From positions 1 through 53,385 of IMG/VR virus record IMGVR_UViG_3300034272_002450: a DNA stretch of 53,385 nucleotides. One strand, 5' to 3'. The stretch comes from a virus. Shown here piece after piece: positions 32,607 through 41,189 of the stretch (within the stretch, counting starts at the first letter, position 1; every line of letters starts with the position of its first letter). The notes below the pieces were generated by a model that saw only the letters and a list, made by a program, of their open reading frames with translations, ran no database searches and was not told the origin of the DNA. A program made the translations under genes and the position numbers.

Positions 32607-32987
32607 TTACTTTTTCAAGTTTTTAATTTGGTCTCTAAGCTCAATTGATTTTTCAAACTCTTGGTTTTCAATTGACTTCTTTAATTCCAATTCAAGTTTC
32701 TCAATAGATTTTTGATTTTTTTCAAAGCCTTTGATTTGGTCTCTAAGTTTAACTGCCGATTCAAAATCTTCGTTCTCAATTGCTCTTTCAAGTTGATACT
32801 TTAAAGATTCTAATCCTCCTGTTTCTTTAGATGAGTCTCCTCCTCTATAATAAGTTGTTACTTTTATTGTACCATCATCAGATACTCTACTTTGCGATTT
32901 CCATTCCCCTTGGGTTAAATCAAAATGAGAGAACATTTCATCAAACGCTCTAAAGATGTCATTGTAGTTTTTTCTGTTTCCAAACAT
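32607..32987 (-). CDS. UVR-motif protein, possible ClpC partner
   Basis: 126 aa. The C-terminal 70 residues hold two UVR-type helices: LKYQLERAIENEDFESAVKL-RDQIK and LELELKKSIENQEFEKSIEL-RDQIK. The UVR motif mediates contacts in UvrB/UvrC and in the ClpC-McsA/McsB system. The protein lacks the McsA zinc fingers; its N-terminus (NYNDIFRAFDEMFSHFDL) is not recognised. It is transcribed divergently from the ClpC-like gene, which also has a UVR motif, so an adaptor for that unfoldase is a reasonable inference. Confidence 0.75.
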   Translation of the reverse strand: MFGNRKNYNDIFRAFDEMFSHFDLTQGEWKSQSRVSDDGTIKVTTYYRGGDSSKETGGLESLKYQLERAIENEDFESAVKLRDQIKGFEKNQKSIEKLELELKKSIENQEFEKSIELRDQIKNLKK

Positions 32988-33018
32988 AATTTTATTTTTT
33001 TAATTCAGATTTATTAAT

Positions 33019-33026
33019 TACCTTTG
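33019..33026 (+). promoter_or_regulatory. Host-type -7 box TACCTTTG upstream of the clpC-like gene
   Basis: TACCTTTG lies 131 nt before the clpC-like ATG; no clear TTTG is seen 18-21 nt upstream. A transcript from here would contain the inverted repeat at 33068-33095. Confidence 0.4.
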
Positions 33027-33067
33027 TGGTATTCAAATAATATACCAACTGAATCTTAATGTCAAGA

Positions 33068-33095
33068 TGTCAGGTAAAATAATTATAACCTGACA
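33068..33095. promoter_or_regulatory. Inverted repeat TGTCAGGT-N12-ACCTGACA
   Basis: Perfect 8-bp arms (33068-33075 and 33088-33095) between divergent UVR and clpC-like genes, with two further TGTCA copies at 33060 and 33099. It may be an operator or a leader hairpin. Confidence 0.55.
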
Positions 33096-33108
33096 ATTTG
33101 TCAAAAGA

Positions 33109-33140
33109 TTTGGAGAAGTCCAATATTTGATATTACTTTG
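33109..33140 (+). promoter_or_regulatory. Possible host-type promoter TTTG-N20-TTACTTTG
   Basis: TTTG at 33109-33112 and TTACTTTG at 33133-33140 (one mismatch to TAnnTTTG), 17 nt before the clpC-like ATG. Confidence 0.45.
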
Positions 33141-33157
33141 TAAAAAATTAGAAACAT

Positions 33158-35173
33158 ATGAACGACTTAATGGACGATGACGACAAAATGATGAGTAAGA
33201 AACAGAAATCGACTGGCGACAGTACGACTCCTGTGTTAGACAACTTCAGTCGAGATTTGAATAAACTTGCTGAGGAAGGTAAATTGGACCCTGTCATTGG
33301 ACGTGACAGAGAGATTTTGAGAATAGCTCAAATTTTATCTCGTAGAAAAAAGAACAACCCAATCATCGTTGGTGAACCTGGTTGTGGTAAGACCGCAATT
33401 GTGGAAGGTTTGGCGATGAAGATTGTTAGTGGTGAATGTCCACGTAATCTTTTGGATAAACGTTTAGTCAATCTTGACTTAACTTCTGTTGTTGCTGGTA
33501 CAAAATACCGTGGACAATTTGAAGAGAGAATGAAGGTAATTATCGAAGAACTTCAAGCAAATCCTAACATCATTGTATTCATTGATGAAATCCATACTCT
33601 TGTAGGTTCTGGTAATTCTGCAGGTTCTATGGATGGTTCAAACATTTTTAAACCCGCACTTGCTCGTGGTGAAGTCCAAGTAATTGGTGCCACCACATTG
33701 GATGAGTTCCGTAAGAATATTGAAAAAGACGGAGCGTTAGAACGTAGGTTTCAAAAAGTTGTGGTTGAACCTTCAACTGTTGTTGAGACAATTCAAATCT
33801 TGAAAAACGTTCGCGACAAATATGAGTCTTATCATAAAGTCACGTATTCTGACGAGGTTATTGAAACTTGTGTTAAGTTGGCAGACCGTTATATCACGGA
33901 CCGTGAGTTCCCTGATAAAGCATTTGACATCTTAGATGAAGTTGGAGCTCGTATGCAAACAGAACTTAAAGTTCCTGAAGTTGTTGAAGAGTTAAAACGT
34001 AAAGCGGCTGAAATCAAACAACAAAAAATTGATGTTGTTAAGAAACAAAACTACGAACAAGCTGCTCAGTTAAGAGACAAAGAGAAAAAGGTATTGGATA
34101 AATTGGAGGATGAAAAACGTAAGTTTGAAGAACAGATGTCAAAAGACAAACAAAAAGTTACATTAGAGGATGTGTACGATGTTGTTTCAAACATGACCAA
34201 AATTCCTGTAAACAAAATGTCTGTTGATGATACCAAAGCTTTGTTGAACTTGGATAAACACATTGTTGGTACCGTAATCGGTCAGGACGCCGCTGTTATT
34301 AAAGTGGCTAAATCTATCAAAAGAAATAGATTGGGTATTAAAGACCCGAACCGTCCGATTGGTTCATTTGTGTTCCTTGGTTCAACAGGTGTTGGTAAAA
34401 CTCACTTGGCAAAACAATTGGCTAAGGAAATGTTTGGTAGCGAAGATTCATTAATTCGTGTGGATATGTCCGAGTACCAAGAGAAACACACCGTATCTAA
34501 ATTGGTTGGAGCCCCTCCAGGTTATGTTGGATACGAAGAAGGTGGATTGTTAACTGAAAAAGTTAAAAACAAACCATATTCAGTGATTTTATTTGATGAG
34601 GTTGAAAAAGCTCACAAAGATGTATTCACAGTATTACTACAAATCTTGGACGATGGTCACGTTACAGATAGTTTAGGTAGAAAGATTAACTTCAAAAATA
34701 CCTTAATTATCTTAACCTCAAACCTTGGGGTTAAAAAATTACAGGACTTTGGAACGGGTATTGGATTCGGTACAAACTCTTACAGTAATGAAGAGGCGAA
34801 AAAAGACATTTTGATGAAAGAGATGAAGAACTTCTTCTCTCCTGAGTTTATCAACCGTATTGACGATACTATTGTTTTTAACTCACTTTCTCAAGAAGAT
34901 ATCAAAAAGATTACGGATATCGAACTTAAAAAATTGATGAAACGTCTTGAAGATATGAAGTACAAGATTAATTATGACGATAGTTTAGTTGAGTACATTG
35001 CAAAAATTGGATATGATGAAAGTTATGGGGCAAGACCTATGAAAAGAGCAATCCAAGACAAAGTGGAGGACTTACTATCCGAAGAAGTTCTAACCGACAA
35101 AATTGTGGAAGGTAAATCTTACGTGATTAAGGTTGAGGACGAAACGGTAAAGGTCGTTAAAAAAGGACGATAA
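33158..35173 (+). CDS. ClpC-like AAA+ unfoldase lacking the Clp N-domain
   Basis: 671 aa with two AAA+ modules. D1 begins LDNFSRDLNKLAEEGKLDPV and has Walker A GEPGCGKT (72-79); a UVR motif (KQNYEQAAQLRDKEK) sits in the linker at about 290-325, which marks ClpC; D2 has Walker A GSTGVGKT (408-415) and FSPEFINRIDD. IGF at 535-537 lies where ClpC/ClpA carry the ClpP-docking tripeptide, so the protein could feed host ClpP. The usual N-terminal substrate-adaptor domain is replaced by about 25 acidic/polar residues. Divergent UVR protein next to it and a terminator right after. Confidence 0.92.
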   Translation: MNDLMDDDDKMMSKKQKSTGDSTTPVLDNFSRDLNKLAEEGKLDPVIGRDREILRIAQILSRRKKNNPIIVGEPGCGKTAIVEGLAMKIVSGECPRNLLDKRLVNLDLTSVVAGTKYRGQFEERMKVIIEELQANPNIIVFIDEIHTLVGSGNSAGSMDGSNIFKPALARGEVQVIGATTLDEFRKNIEKDGALERRFQKVVVEPSTVVETIQILKNVRDKYESYHKVTYSDEVIETCVKLADRYITDREFPDKAFDILDEVGARMQTELKVPEVVEELKRKAAEIKQQKIDVVKKQNYEQAAQLRDKEKKVLDKLEDEKRKFEEQMSKDKQKVTLEDVYDVVSNMTKIPVNKMSVDDTKALLNLDKHIVGTVIGQDAAVIKVAKSIKRNRLGIKDPNRPIGSFVFLGSTGVGKTHLAKQLAKEMFGSEDSLIRVDMSEYQEKHTVSKLVGAPPGYVGYEEGGLLTEKVKNKPYSVILFDEVEKAHKDVFTVLLQILDDGHVTDSLGRKINFKNTLIILTSNLGVKKLQDFGTGIGFGTNSYSNEEAKKDILMKEMKNFFSPEFINRIDDTIVFNSLSQEDIKKITDIELKKLMKRLEDMKYKINYDDSLVEYIAKIGYDESYGARPMKRAIQDKVEDLLSEEVLTDKIVEGKSYVIKVEDETVKVVKKGR

Positions 35174-35203
35174 TAAAAAGGGGGATTATTCCCCCTTTTT
35201 TTG
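35174..35203 (+). terminator. Terminator of the clpC-like gene
   Basis: AAAAAGGGGGA / TCCCCCTTTTT stem with loop TTAT and a seven-T run. Confidence 0.9.
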
Positions 35204-35211
35204 TATTTATA
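35204..35211 (+). promoter_or_regulatory. Phage-type promoter motif TATTTATA
   Basis: TATTTATA ends 3 nt before the ATG at 35215 and directly follows the terminator T run. Confidence 0.6.
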
Positions 35212-35214
35212 ATC

Positions 35215-35823
35215 ATGAGTAATTTTTCAAAACTATTAGACCATTTTAGACAAAGTTTCCCAGACGAATTAAAGTCCAAGGTTGACGTTATTGAAAAATT
35301 TGTTGTTAACTATATTAAAAAACACAACATTACAGTTAAGTTTTTAAATTCGTGTGGTACTGGTTTTAGTGGGGTTAGAACAAGAGACCAAGTAATTATT
35401 TGCTCACCAGCAAACATGAGAACTATCGGTGATTTTTTATACACCATATTTCATGAAATTCGGCACGAACAACAAGTTAGGGATATAAAAATGGATAACC
35501 CACTTACTGATTACGATTTAGAAGATTTTGAAAAATTATATCAGCAATATTGGGAAATGGAGTTGGATGCCGACCAGTTTGCAAAAAATATGATTGCTAA
35601 ATTAGTTATTAAATTAAACATACCCATTTGGTTTGCAAAAGGTCAATTCGGACTATCTTATTATATTGAACAATATCCTTCTATGTCAAAATCAGTTGAG
35701 ATGTCTTTGAGGTCAATTGTGTCAACAATTCAACACCTAAAAAAATCGGGGGCCGAGTATGAAGACATACAAGACCACCCGATGGTTAAAAGGTTTATAG
35801 ATAAGTTAGAAAATTTTATCTAA
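35215..35823 (+). CDS. Putative zinc metalloprotease (HExxH), 202 aa
   Basis: TIFHEIRHEQQ places H80-E81-x-x-H84, the zincin motif, and EMELDADQFA at about 114-122 is placed like the third-ligand helix of gluzincins (E..AD.FA). The N-terminal half (KKHNITVKFLNSCGTGFSGV) resembles small M48/M78-like or ImmA-like proteins in layout only. Its promoter motif is of the late class. It ends one base before the stop of the convergent M20 peptidase gene. Confidence 0.7.
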   Translation: MSNFSKLLDHFRQSFPDELKSKVDVIEKFVVNYIKKHNITVKFLNSCGTGFSGVRTRDQVIICSPANMRTIGDFLYTIFHEIRHEQQVRDIKMDNPLTDYDLEDFEKLYQQYWEMELDADQFAKNMIAKLVIKLNIPIWFAKGQFGLSYYIEQYPSMSKSVEMSLRSIVSTIQHLKKSGAEYEDIQDHPMVKRFIDKLENFI

Positions 35824-36669
35824 TTAGAATAACAAATCTCTATTGTTATAACTGTATTGTTTTGCTTCTTTAAAGTGTAGGGTGTGTCCCAAATCCTGAA
35901 TCATTTTTCTACCCATTTCAATCCCATTGAACACGTCATCAATAACGACATATTCATTTGGAGTGTGATAATCATAATACCCAATCGAGAAGTTAATACA
36001 AGAGAAGTCAAATTTACCTCTTAAGGCATAAACGTCAGTATATGGGTGAACCATGTATCTCATATCTTCATTAACCATTCCTTCGGTTAGGACTTTATCA
36101 ATTTTTTGGAAGAAGTCTGAATCTCTATCAAACAAAACTTGACCAAAACATTTTTCAGTAATCATCCAGTTTTCAGGGGCATCAAATTGGATTCCGTATC
36201 CAACATTTTCAAAAAACTTTGGGTCGGCAACTCTTGAGCCATGACATCCTGTTTCTTCAGATACAAAAAATGCTGCTTTTAGATATGGTAATTCTTTTAA
36301 TAATGTTAAACAAGCAAATACACCACATTTGTCATCACCACCAATACCAGTTGGTTTCCCCTCATTGTTATAGGCTTTGAGGGATGGTTTTAACACGTCT
36401 TGTGCGTTTGGTAACATCATTTCTTTGATGTTAATTGTATCAATATTGTGAACGGTGTCTGTGTGAGAAATTACACACGGGAAATAAAAATCTTCAGGTA
36501 GTTCTGAATTTTCTTGTTTTGTTGCATAGACATTCATTTTGTCATCAACATAATGGTCTATATTGTTTTCAGTCAACCAATTAACCAAGAATTCCACCAT
36601 TTGGTGTTCTTGATAGGTTTTTGTGGGTACACTTAAAACTTCTTTTAGAAGTGCTATTTTTTCTGTCAT
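35824..36669 (-). CDS. M20-family peptidase (PepT-like)
   Basis: 281 aa. CVISHTDTVH (H69, D71), GIGGDDKCG (D112/D113 region), VSEETGCHGS (E138/E139), QFDAPEN (D163) and YDYHTPNEYVV provide all di-zinc and catalytic positions of M20 exopeptidases such as peptidase T. Shorter than PepT (about 410 aa), so the lid domain is reduced. An aminopeptidase is odd cargo for a phage; it may recycle peptides made by Clp-type breakdown. Host-type promoter with the -7 box 4 nt before the ATG. Confidence 0.82.
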   Translation of the reverse strand: MTEKIALLKEVLSVPTKTYQEHQMVEFLVNWLTENNIDHYVDDKMNVYATKQENSELPEDFYFPCVISHTDTVHNIDTINIKEMMLPNAQDVLKPSLKAYNNEGKPTGIGGDDKCGVFACLTLLKELPYLKAAFFVSEETGCHGSRVADPKFFENVGYGIQFDAPENWMITEKCFGQVLFDRDSDFFQKIDKVLTEGMVNEDMRYMVHPYTDVYALRGKFDFSCINFSIGYYDYHTPNEYVVIDDVFNGIEMGRKMIQDLGHTLHFKEAKQYSYNNRDLLF

Positions 36670-36673
36670 AGCA

Positions 36674-36705
36674 CAAAGATAAGAATAATTTATATTTCAT
36701 CCAAA
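36674..36705 (-). promoter_or_regulatory. Host-type promoter TTTG-N20-TATCTTTG
   Basis: Minus strand: TTTG (36702-36705) and TATCTTTG (36674-36681), ending 4 nt before the M20 peptidase ATG at 36669. Confidence 0.7.
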
Positions 36706-37736
36706 TTAAATAATGTTGGTTGATATAATAAATTATAAAAATTATCCTCAGACAATTTAACTTTTTTCTGTTGGAATCCTTTTTGTAGTATTACCACTAC
36801 TTTCATACCAGGGTATTCAAATCCTTCGATTTTGAATCTGGTTTCTTTTTTTGGGTCTTTAGGTAGATTATAAAATTTGTCTTGTTCAAATTTTTTAGTA
36901 ATTCTATCAGTCATTTCAGTGAAGTCGTGAACAGTAACTCCGTCTTCTCCTGGACCGTCTTCCAATTTTTCTAAAATATCATCTAATTTTCTCGAAGTAT
37001 AATTATTGAAACTTTCTGTGTCAAAATTATCGTCGTTCATATATTGATACGTGTCATCGGCCCAACCTCCTGGAGATGTTACGTTTCGTATTATATCATC
37101 AATCAAATCTTCAAGAGATAAGTGTATTTTATTTTCTTTTAAATACAACATTATCAGGTTAGCAACCGTGGTTCTGAATCCGTCACCATAAGATTCAAAC
37201 CCAAGTTGGTCCAAGAATTCATCAAATTCTTTATTAACCGAGTCTCTAGCACTTGTCCGAGCCTCACTGTTTCTTTCTGATTGATAATCTGAAATTATAT
37301 CTTCCGTTTCACGTCTAAAGTTAGTTAATAGTTTTTCTGAAAGTTGGTTTCTAAATTGTTCACTGTCAAAATCTACTTTAATTGGTAGAATTATCTTTGA
37401 AATTTGTGCGAGTTTTTCTTTATTATCATCATTCAAATTATAATATAGTCCCCAACCATTCTCAAAATCTTCTTTAGCCGAATGCCAATCCATAAATTCG
37501 TAATCACTATATGGAGAATTGATTACACGATAGAACCAACTGTCATCATCACTAAGACCCATCGCCTCTAAAAACTTTTCCTCGTTTTTAAACTCAACGT
37601 TAATCTTACTTTGACCTCTGTTCTGTCTATCTTCCCTTACTTCAGTGAATAACTCGTCCGCGTTTTCAAGTTCGTAAGCATTTATCTTACCTCTAACGTA
37701 GTTCCTTAAAGCAATGAATGTGTCTAATACCGCCAT
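36690..37736 (-). CDS. Hypothetical acidic protein, 348 aa
   Basis: Starts MAVLDTFIALRNYVRGKINA and is rich in Asp, Glu and Asn throughout (SDDDSWFYRVINSPYSDYEF, YYNLNDDNKEKL). A C-terminal beta-like part contains FKIEGFEYPGMKVVVILQKG. No family recognised. It is followed after a short gap by the M20 peptidase gene, which has its own promoter inside this gene's 3' end. TATTTATA ends 5 nt before the ATG. Confidence 0.72.
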   Translation of the reverse strand: MAVLDTFIALRNYVRGKINAYELENADELFTEVREDRQNRGQSKINVEFKNEEKFLEAMGLSDDDSWFYRVINSPYSDYEFMDWHSAKEDFENGWGLYYNLNDDNKEKLAQISKIILPIKVDFDSEQFRNQLSEKLLTNFRRETEDIISDYQSERNSEARTSARDSVNKEFDEFLDQLGFESYGDGFRTTVANLIMLYLKENKIHLSLEDLIDDIIRNVTSPGGWADDTYQYMNDDNFDTESFNNYTSRKLDDILEKLEDGPGEDGVTVHDFTEMTDRITKKFEQDKFYNLPKDPKKETRFKIEGFEYPGMKVVVILQKGFQQKKVKLSEDNFYNLLYQPTLFNLDEI

Positions 37737-37741
37737 ATGAA

Positions 37742-37749
37742 TATAAATA
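37742..37749 (-). promoter_or_regulatory. Phage-type promoter motif TATTTATA
   Basis: Minus-strand TATTTATA ends 5 nt before the ATG at 37736. Confidence 0.6.
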
Positions 37750-37759
37750 CAACTTCCAC

Positions 37760-37790
37760 TTGGATTTAAACATATTTATACTTACCTTTG
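37760..37790 (+). promoter_or_regulatory. Host-type promoter of tmRNA, TTG-N20-TACCTTTG
   Basis: TTG at 37760-37762 and TACCTTTG at 37783-37790 put the start about 14 nt before the mature tmRNA 5' end. Confidence 0.7.
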
Positions 37791-37809
37791 TAATGTTCTT
37801 TGAAAATAT

Positions 37810-38232
37810 GGGGATGAAATGGTATCGATTGGCATTGTTGGGGATAAGTGGCACGTAGTCAGAATTCATCTATGACTTTAATCTATGGTGAAGACAATTA
37901 GCTGGCAATACTTTTGCTAAGATGGCGACTTTAGGTTTAACTAGAGAAGCTTCTGTTGTAGCTGCCTAAGAGGTAGTCACAACCGTTACTCCAACCAAGT
38001 TGGTGTAACCTCGGGTCGATTAGGACGTTAACCTAGGAACAGAAGTCCAATATACGGGTCACAGGTCAGAGCTCGTTTAAAATAATTCTGAGACCAGGTT
38101 GTTTGTAAGTTTGGTTCCCACATACATCAAACTTAATATTTCGGAACGTTGAGAAACAACGTTGTACTAAACGTGTAGTCATTTATTGTCAAAGTGAGCA
38201 AGACGCGGGTTCGACTCCCGCCATCTCCACCA
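37810..38232 (+). ncRNA. ssrA: tmRNA (transfer-messenger RNA)
   Basis: 423 nt. The 5' GGGGATG pairs with CATCTCC at the 3' end, including the G3-U70 wobble that alanyl-tRNA synthetase needs; GCGGGTTCGACTCCCGC is the T arm and ACCA is encoded. The mRNA-like part appears to resume at GGC (37904) and stops at TAA (37967-37969); it would encode 21 residues starting GNTFAKMATL and ending EASVVAA. That is longer than the usual Bacteroidetes tag (about GE-N-NYALAA) and has a different end. GGC as resume codon is as in Bacteroidetes. tmRNA frees stalled ribosomes and marks their products for proteolysis. Confidence 0.93.
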
Positions 38233-38243
38233 ATTTAAATTTT

Positions 38244-38636
38244 ATGGGAGTAGATTGTAATATATGTAGCAACAAGTGTTTCGGGGTACCAGGGTACCAC
38301 GGAAGTTGTTGCACCATAGAGGACCGTGATTATATCATAGGTTCTCATCACGACACCCAAGAATTTATTGACTCTCTATCTAATAAATTTGGTAGAGAAG
38401 TTTCCTATAATGAAGTGTTTGTTGATTACGAAGAGGGAAAAACTTTATTCCCAAACAAATCAACTTGGCAAAATCCAAATAGCTATCCCGCACTTCGAGT
38501 TGATTTTTACAACCCAAGATTCCCATGTATTTTTTATAACACAAAAATTAAGGCGTGTTCTGTATACGACATACGTCCTAAAACCTGTAGAGAATACGAG
38601 TGTGATTATTTAAAGGAGCACACAACCAACATTTAA
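38244..38636 (+). CDS. YkgJ-like zinc/iron-chelating Cys cluster protein
   Basis: 130 aa. CNICSNKCFGVPGYHGSCC near the start and RFPCIFYNTKIKACSVYDIR-PKTCREYECD near the end follow the CxxC...PC.F....C.IY..RP..CR...C pattern of the YkgJ family, which binds metal through these cysteines. It begins 11 nt after the tmRNA and may share its transcript. Role in phages unknown. Confidence 0.78.
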   Translation: MGVDCNICSNKCFGVPGYHGSCCTIEDRDYIIGSHHDTQEFIDSLSNKFGREVSYNEVFVDYEEGKTLFPNKSTWQNPNSYPALRVDFYNPRFPCIFYNTKIKACSVYDIRPKTCREYECDYLKEHTTNI

Positions 38637-38711
38637 TAATTTCATAATACATTATTAATACACTTACAGACATACTTTCATAGTTATTGGGGAACTAATT
38701 TAAATAATTTT

Positions 38712-41189
38712 ATGAAGTATTTTCTTTTATTTTTATTGCTACTTCCAACATTAGCAATTGGACAAATAACCGTAAACGGTTTAACAAAATCAAAATCCGA
38801 AAACATATATTTTTCACATATAAGTTTTAAACACTCAGACGGTGCCACATATTCAACAATTTCAAATGAAAACGCGGAATATAAATTAAACCTTAAATCT
38901 GGTTTATATACAATAAAAGCGTCATACATTGGATATAAAGAATTCACAAAAGAATTAAATGTAACGTCCGACTTAACCTTTGATATAATATTTGAAGAAA
39001 CTGAAACTCAGTTGTCAGAAGTTGTTGTAAGGGCGGCTCCACAAAAAGTAACCGAAGCATCAATTGTTAGGTCAATACGAAATAATAATGTCGTATCCGA
39101 TGGACTATCAATTGAATTTATTAAGAAAACTCCTGACAGAAACGTTGGTGACGCACTTAAAAGAGTTGGTGGGGTAACCATCCAAAACGATAAATTTGTA
39201 TTGGTAAGAGGTTTGGCAGACCGTTATAATTCTGCATTATTAAATAAAACCCCACTACCGTCAACTGAACCAGATAAAAGAGCGTTTTCTTTTGACATAA
39301 TCCCAACTTCTTTAATTGACAACATTATTGTTGCTAAATCATCGTCAGCAAATTTGCCTGGTGATTGGAGTGGGGGATTAGTTCAAATAACAACAAAAGA
39401 AGTTTCTGATAAATTTTTTAATCTGTCATTGGGAAGTGGTTGGGGTTCGGTTTCAACCTTTAGAGATTTTAAGTTAGTTCAAGCTACCGATTTCCCTTCC
39501 ACATTCCCTTCAACTTATAGATACCGTATATCATCAAACGGAGATAAAAGGGCGTATACTAAATTAATTGGTAATCCATCAGTTGAACAGACTAAATCAA
39601 CCCCTAATTTAAATGGAGGATTATCATTTGGTCACGCAAATGGAAAATGGAATTCATTATTTAGTTCTACAATTAGAAATTCATATACACTAAACAATAT
39701 TGAAAGAAAAGATTATCAATCATCAACAGAGTTAGCTTATGACTATAAAGATGTTTTATTTACAAAAAGATTTTCAACAAACAGTTTGTTTAATTTAACT
39801 TACTTGGGTGAAAATAGATACAGTTGGAAAACTTTAGTAAACTACCAAATTGAAGATTCATATCTAAACCGTAATGGCGATAATTTTGATAACGTTCAGA
39901 ATGTTTTAACAACGTCTTCGAATCATGTTAACAACGTTGTAATTAGTTCTCAATTTGACGGTAAAATTAAAACATTAAATTTTAATTTAGGATACAATTA
40001 TACGTTTAGAGAACAACCAGATTATAGGATTAATCCAATCACAAAATCATTAGGTGTTAACGAACCTTATGCAACTGCGTGGAGAGACACATATCGTTTT
40101 TGGAGTGTAATGGATGAAAACTCATTTAACGGTAACATAAATAAAGAACTCAATAATATTAAAATTGGTGGTGGGTACATTAAAAGGTTTAGAGGTTTTA
40201 ACGCTAGAATATTTCGTTATCTATCAACAGACATGATGGATGAAATAACAAACAACACCGACAGATATACTGCCGATTTTGATTTGGGGTCTCTTTACTC
40301 GATGTATGAAAACGAATTTGGTAAATGGAAAATAAATGGTGGAATAAGAGGTGAATATAATTTATTTAATGTTCAAACCGCAGATTTTAGTGGTACGGAA
40401 GTGAATGTTAACAGAAAATATTTAGACCTTTTACCTTCGTTAAATCTCTCATACAACGAAGAAAAAACAAAGTATAGATTCTCAGTAAGTAAAACATTGG
40501 CAAGACCTGAATTCAGAGAAGTTGCTAATTTTGCTTATTATGATTTTGTAAGAAATGCTCAAATATTGGGAAATTCAAAGTTAGAAAAATCTGACATATA
40601 TAATTTAGACCTTAAATACGAATGGTACCCAAAGACAGGTGAAAACATTTCGGTTTCTTTATTTGGTAAAAATTTCATTAAACCAATTGAACAAATTGTT
40701 GCAGACGGCTCAGTTCCTTCAAATCTTCTTTTAACTTACACAAACCCTAATTCAGCAATCTTATACGGTATTGAATTTGAAGTTCGTAAAAAGATAAGTG
40801 ATTGGTTTGATGTTTATACAAATGCTTCGGTAATGAATTCAGAAGTAGAAGTTAATGGTATCAAAAGACAATTACAGGGTCAATCAAACTATGTTTTAAA
40901 CGGAGGAGTAAACATACATAAAAAGAAAAACACCCTTAATTTAACTTATAATAGAGTTGGTGATAGAATATCATCTGTAGGGTTTCAGGGGTATCCTGAT
41001 ATATTCGAAAATAGTAGAGATGTATTAGACATTACATTCTTACATAAACTTTCAAAAGGAGAAATAAAATTGGCAATAGGTGATGTATTTGCTCAACCAT
41101 CAATTTATTACCAAAAGGTACAAAACCGAAATCTAATAAAAATAAACAATGAGCAAACAATTTCATTAACATTAAATCTAACATTATGA
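38712..41189 (+). CDS. TonB-dependent outer-membrane receptor
   Basis: 825 aa. Signal peptide MKYFLLFLLLLPTLAIG; residues about 20-95 are a carboxypeptidase-regulatory-like beta domain (YIGYKEFTKELNV), typical of Bacteroidetes receptors; the plug spans about 100-235 (EVVVRAAPQKVTEASIVRSI, VGDALKRVGGVTIQNDKFVL-VRGLADRY, SANLPGDWSGGLVQITTKE); the rest is a 22-strand-type barrel with alternating aromatic residues, ending SLTLNLTL. Such receptors import a bulky or scarce nutrient using the TonB motor. It overlaps the downstream lipoprotein by 4 nt. This is host-type cargo, very unusual next to T4-like genes. Confidence 0.95.
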   Translation: MKYFLLFLLLLPTLAIGQITVNGLTKSKSENIYFSHISFKHSDGATYSTISNENAEYKLNLKSGLYTIKASYIGYKEFTKELNVTSDLTFDIIFEETETQLSEVVVRAAPQKVTEASIVRSIRNNNVVSDGLSIEFIKKTPDRNVGDALKRVGGVTIQNDKFVLVRGLADRYNSALLNKTPLPSTEPDKRAFSFDIIPTSLIDNIIVAKSSSANLPGDWSGGLVQITTKEVSDKFFNLSLGSGWGSVSTFRDFKLVQATDFPSTFPSTYRYRISSNGDKRAYTKLIGNPSVEQTKSTPNLNGGLSFGHANGKWNSLFSSTIRNSYTLNNIERKDYQSSTELAYDYKDVLFTKRFSTNSLFNLTYLGENRYSWKTLVNYQIEDSYLNRNGDNFDNVQNVLTTSSNHVNNVVISSQFDGKIKTLNFNLGYNYTFREQPDYRINPITKSLGVNEPYATAWRDTYRFWSVMDENSFNGNINKELNNIKIGGGYIKRFRGFNARIFRYLSTDMMDEITNNTDRYTADFDLGSLYSMYENEFGKWKINGGIRGEYNLFNVQTADFSGTEVNVNRKYLDLLPSLNLSYNEEKTKYRFSVSKTLARPEFREVANFAYYDFVRNAQILGNSKLEKSDIYNLDLKYEWYPKTGENISVSLFGKNFIKPIEQIVADGSVPSNLLLTYTNPNSAILYGIEFEVRKKISDWFDVYTNASVMNSEVEVNGIKRQLQGQSNYVLNGGVNIHKKKNTLNLTYNRVGDRISSVGFQGYPDIFENSRDVLDITFLHKLSKGEIKLAIGDVFAQPSIYYQKVQNRNLIKINNEQTISLTLNLTL

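Noticed and set aside
38637-38711. Host-type promoter for the TonB receptor gene
   Set aside because: TACTTTCA lacks the final TTTG of the box and no other candidate is seen; the gene may be read from the tmRNA side.
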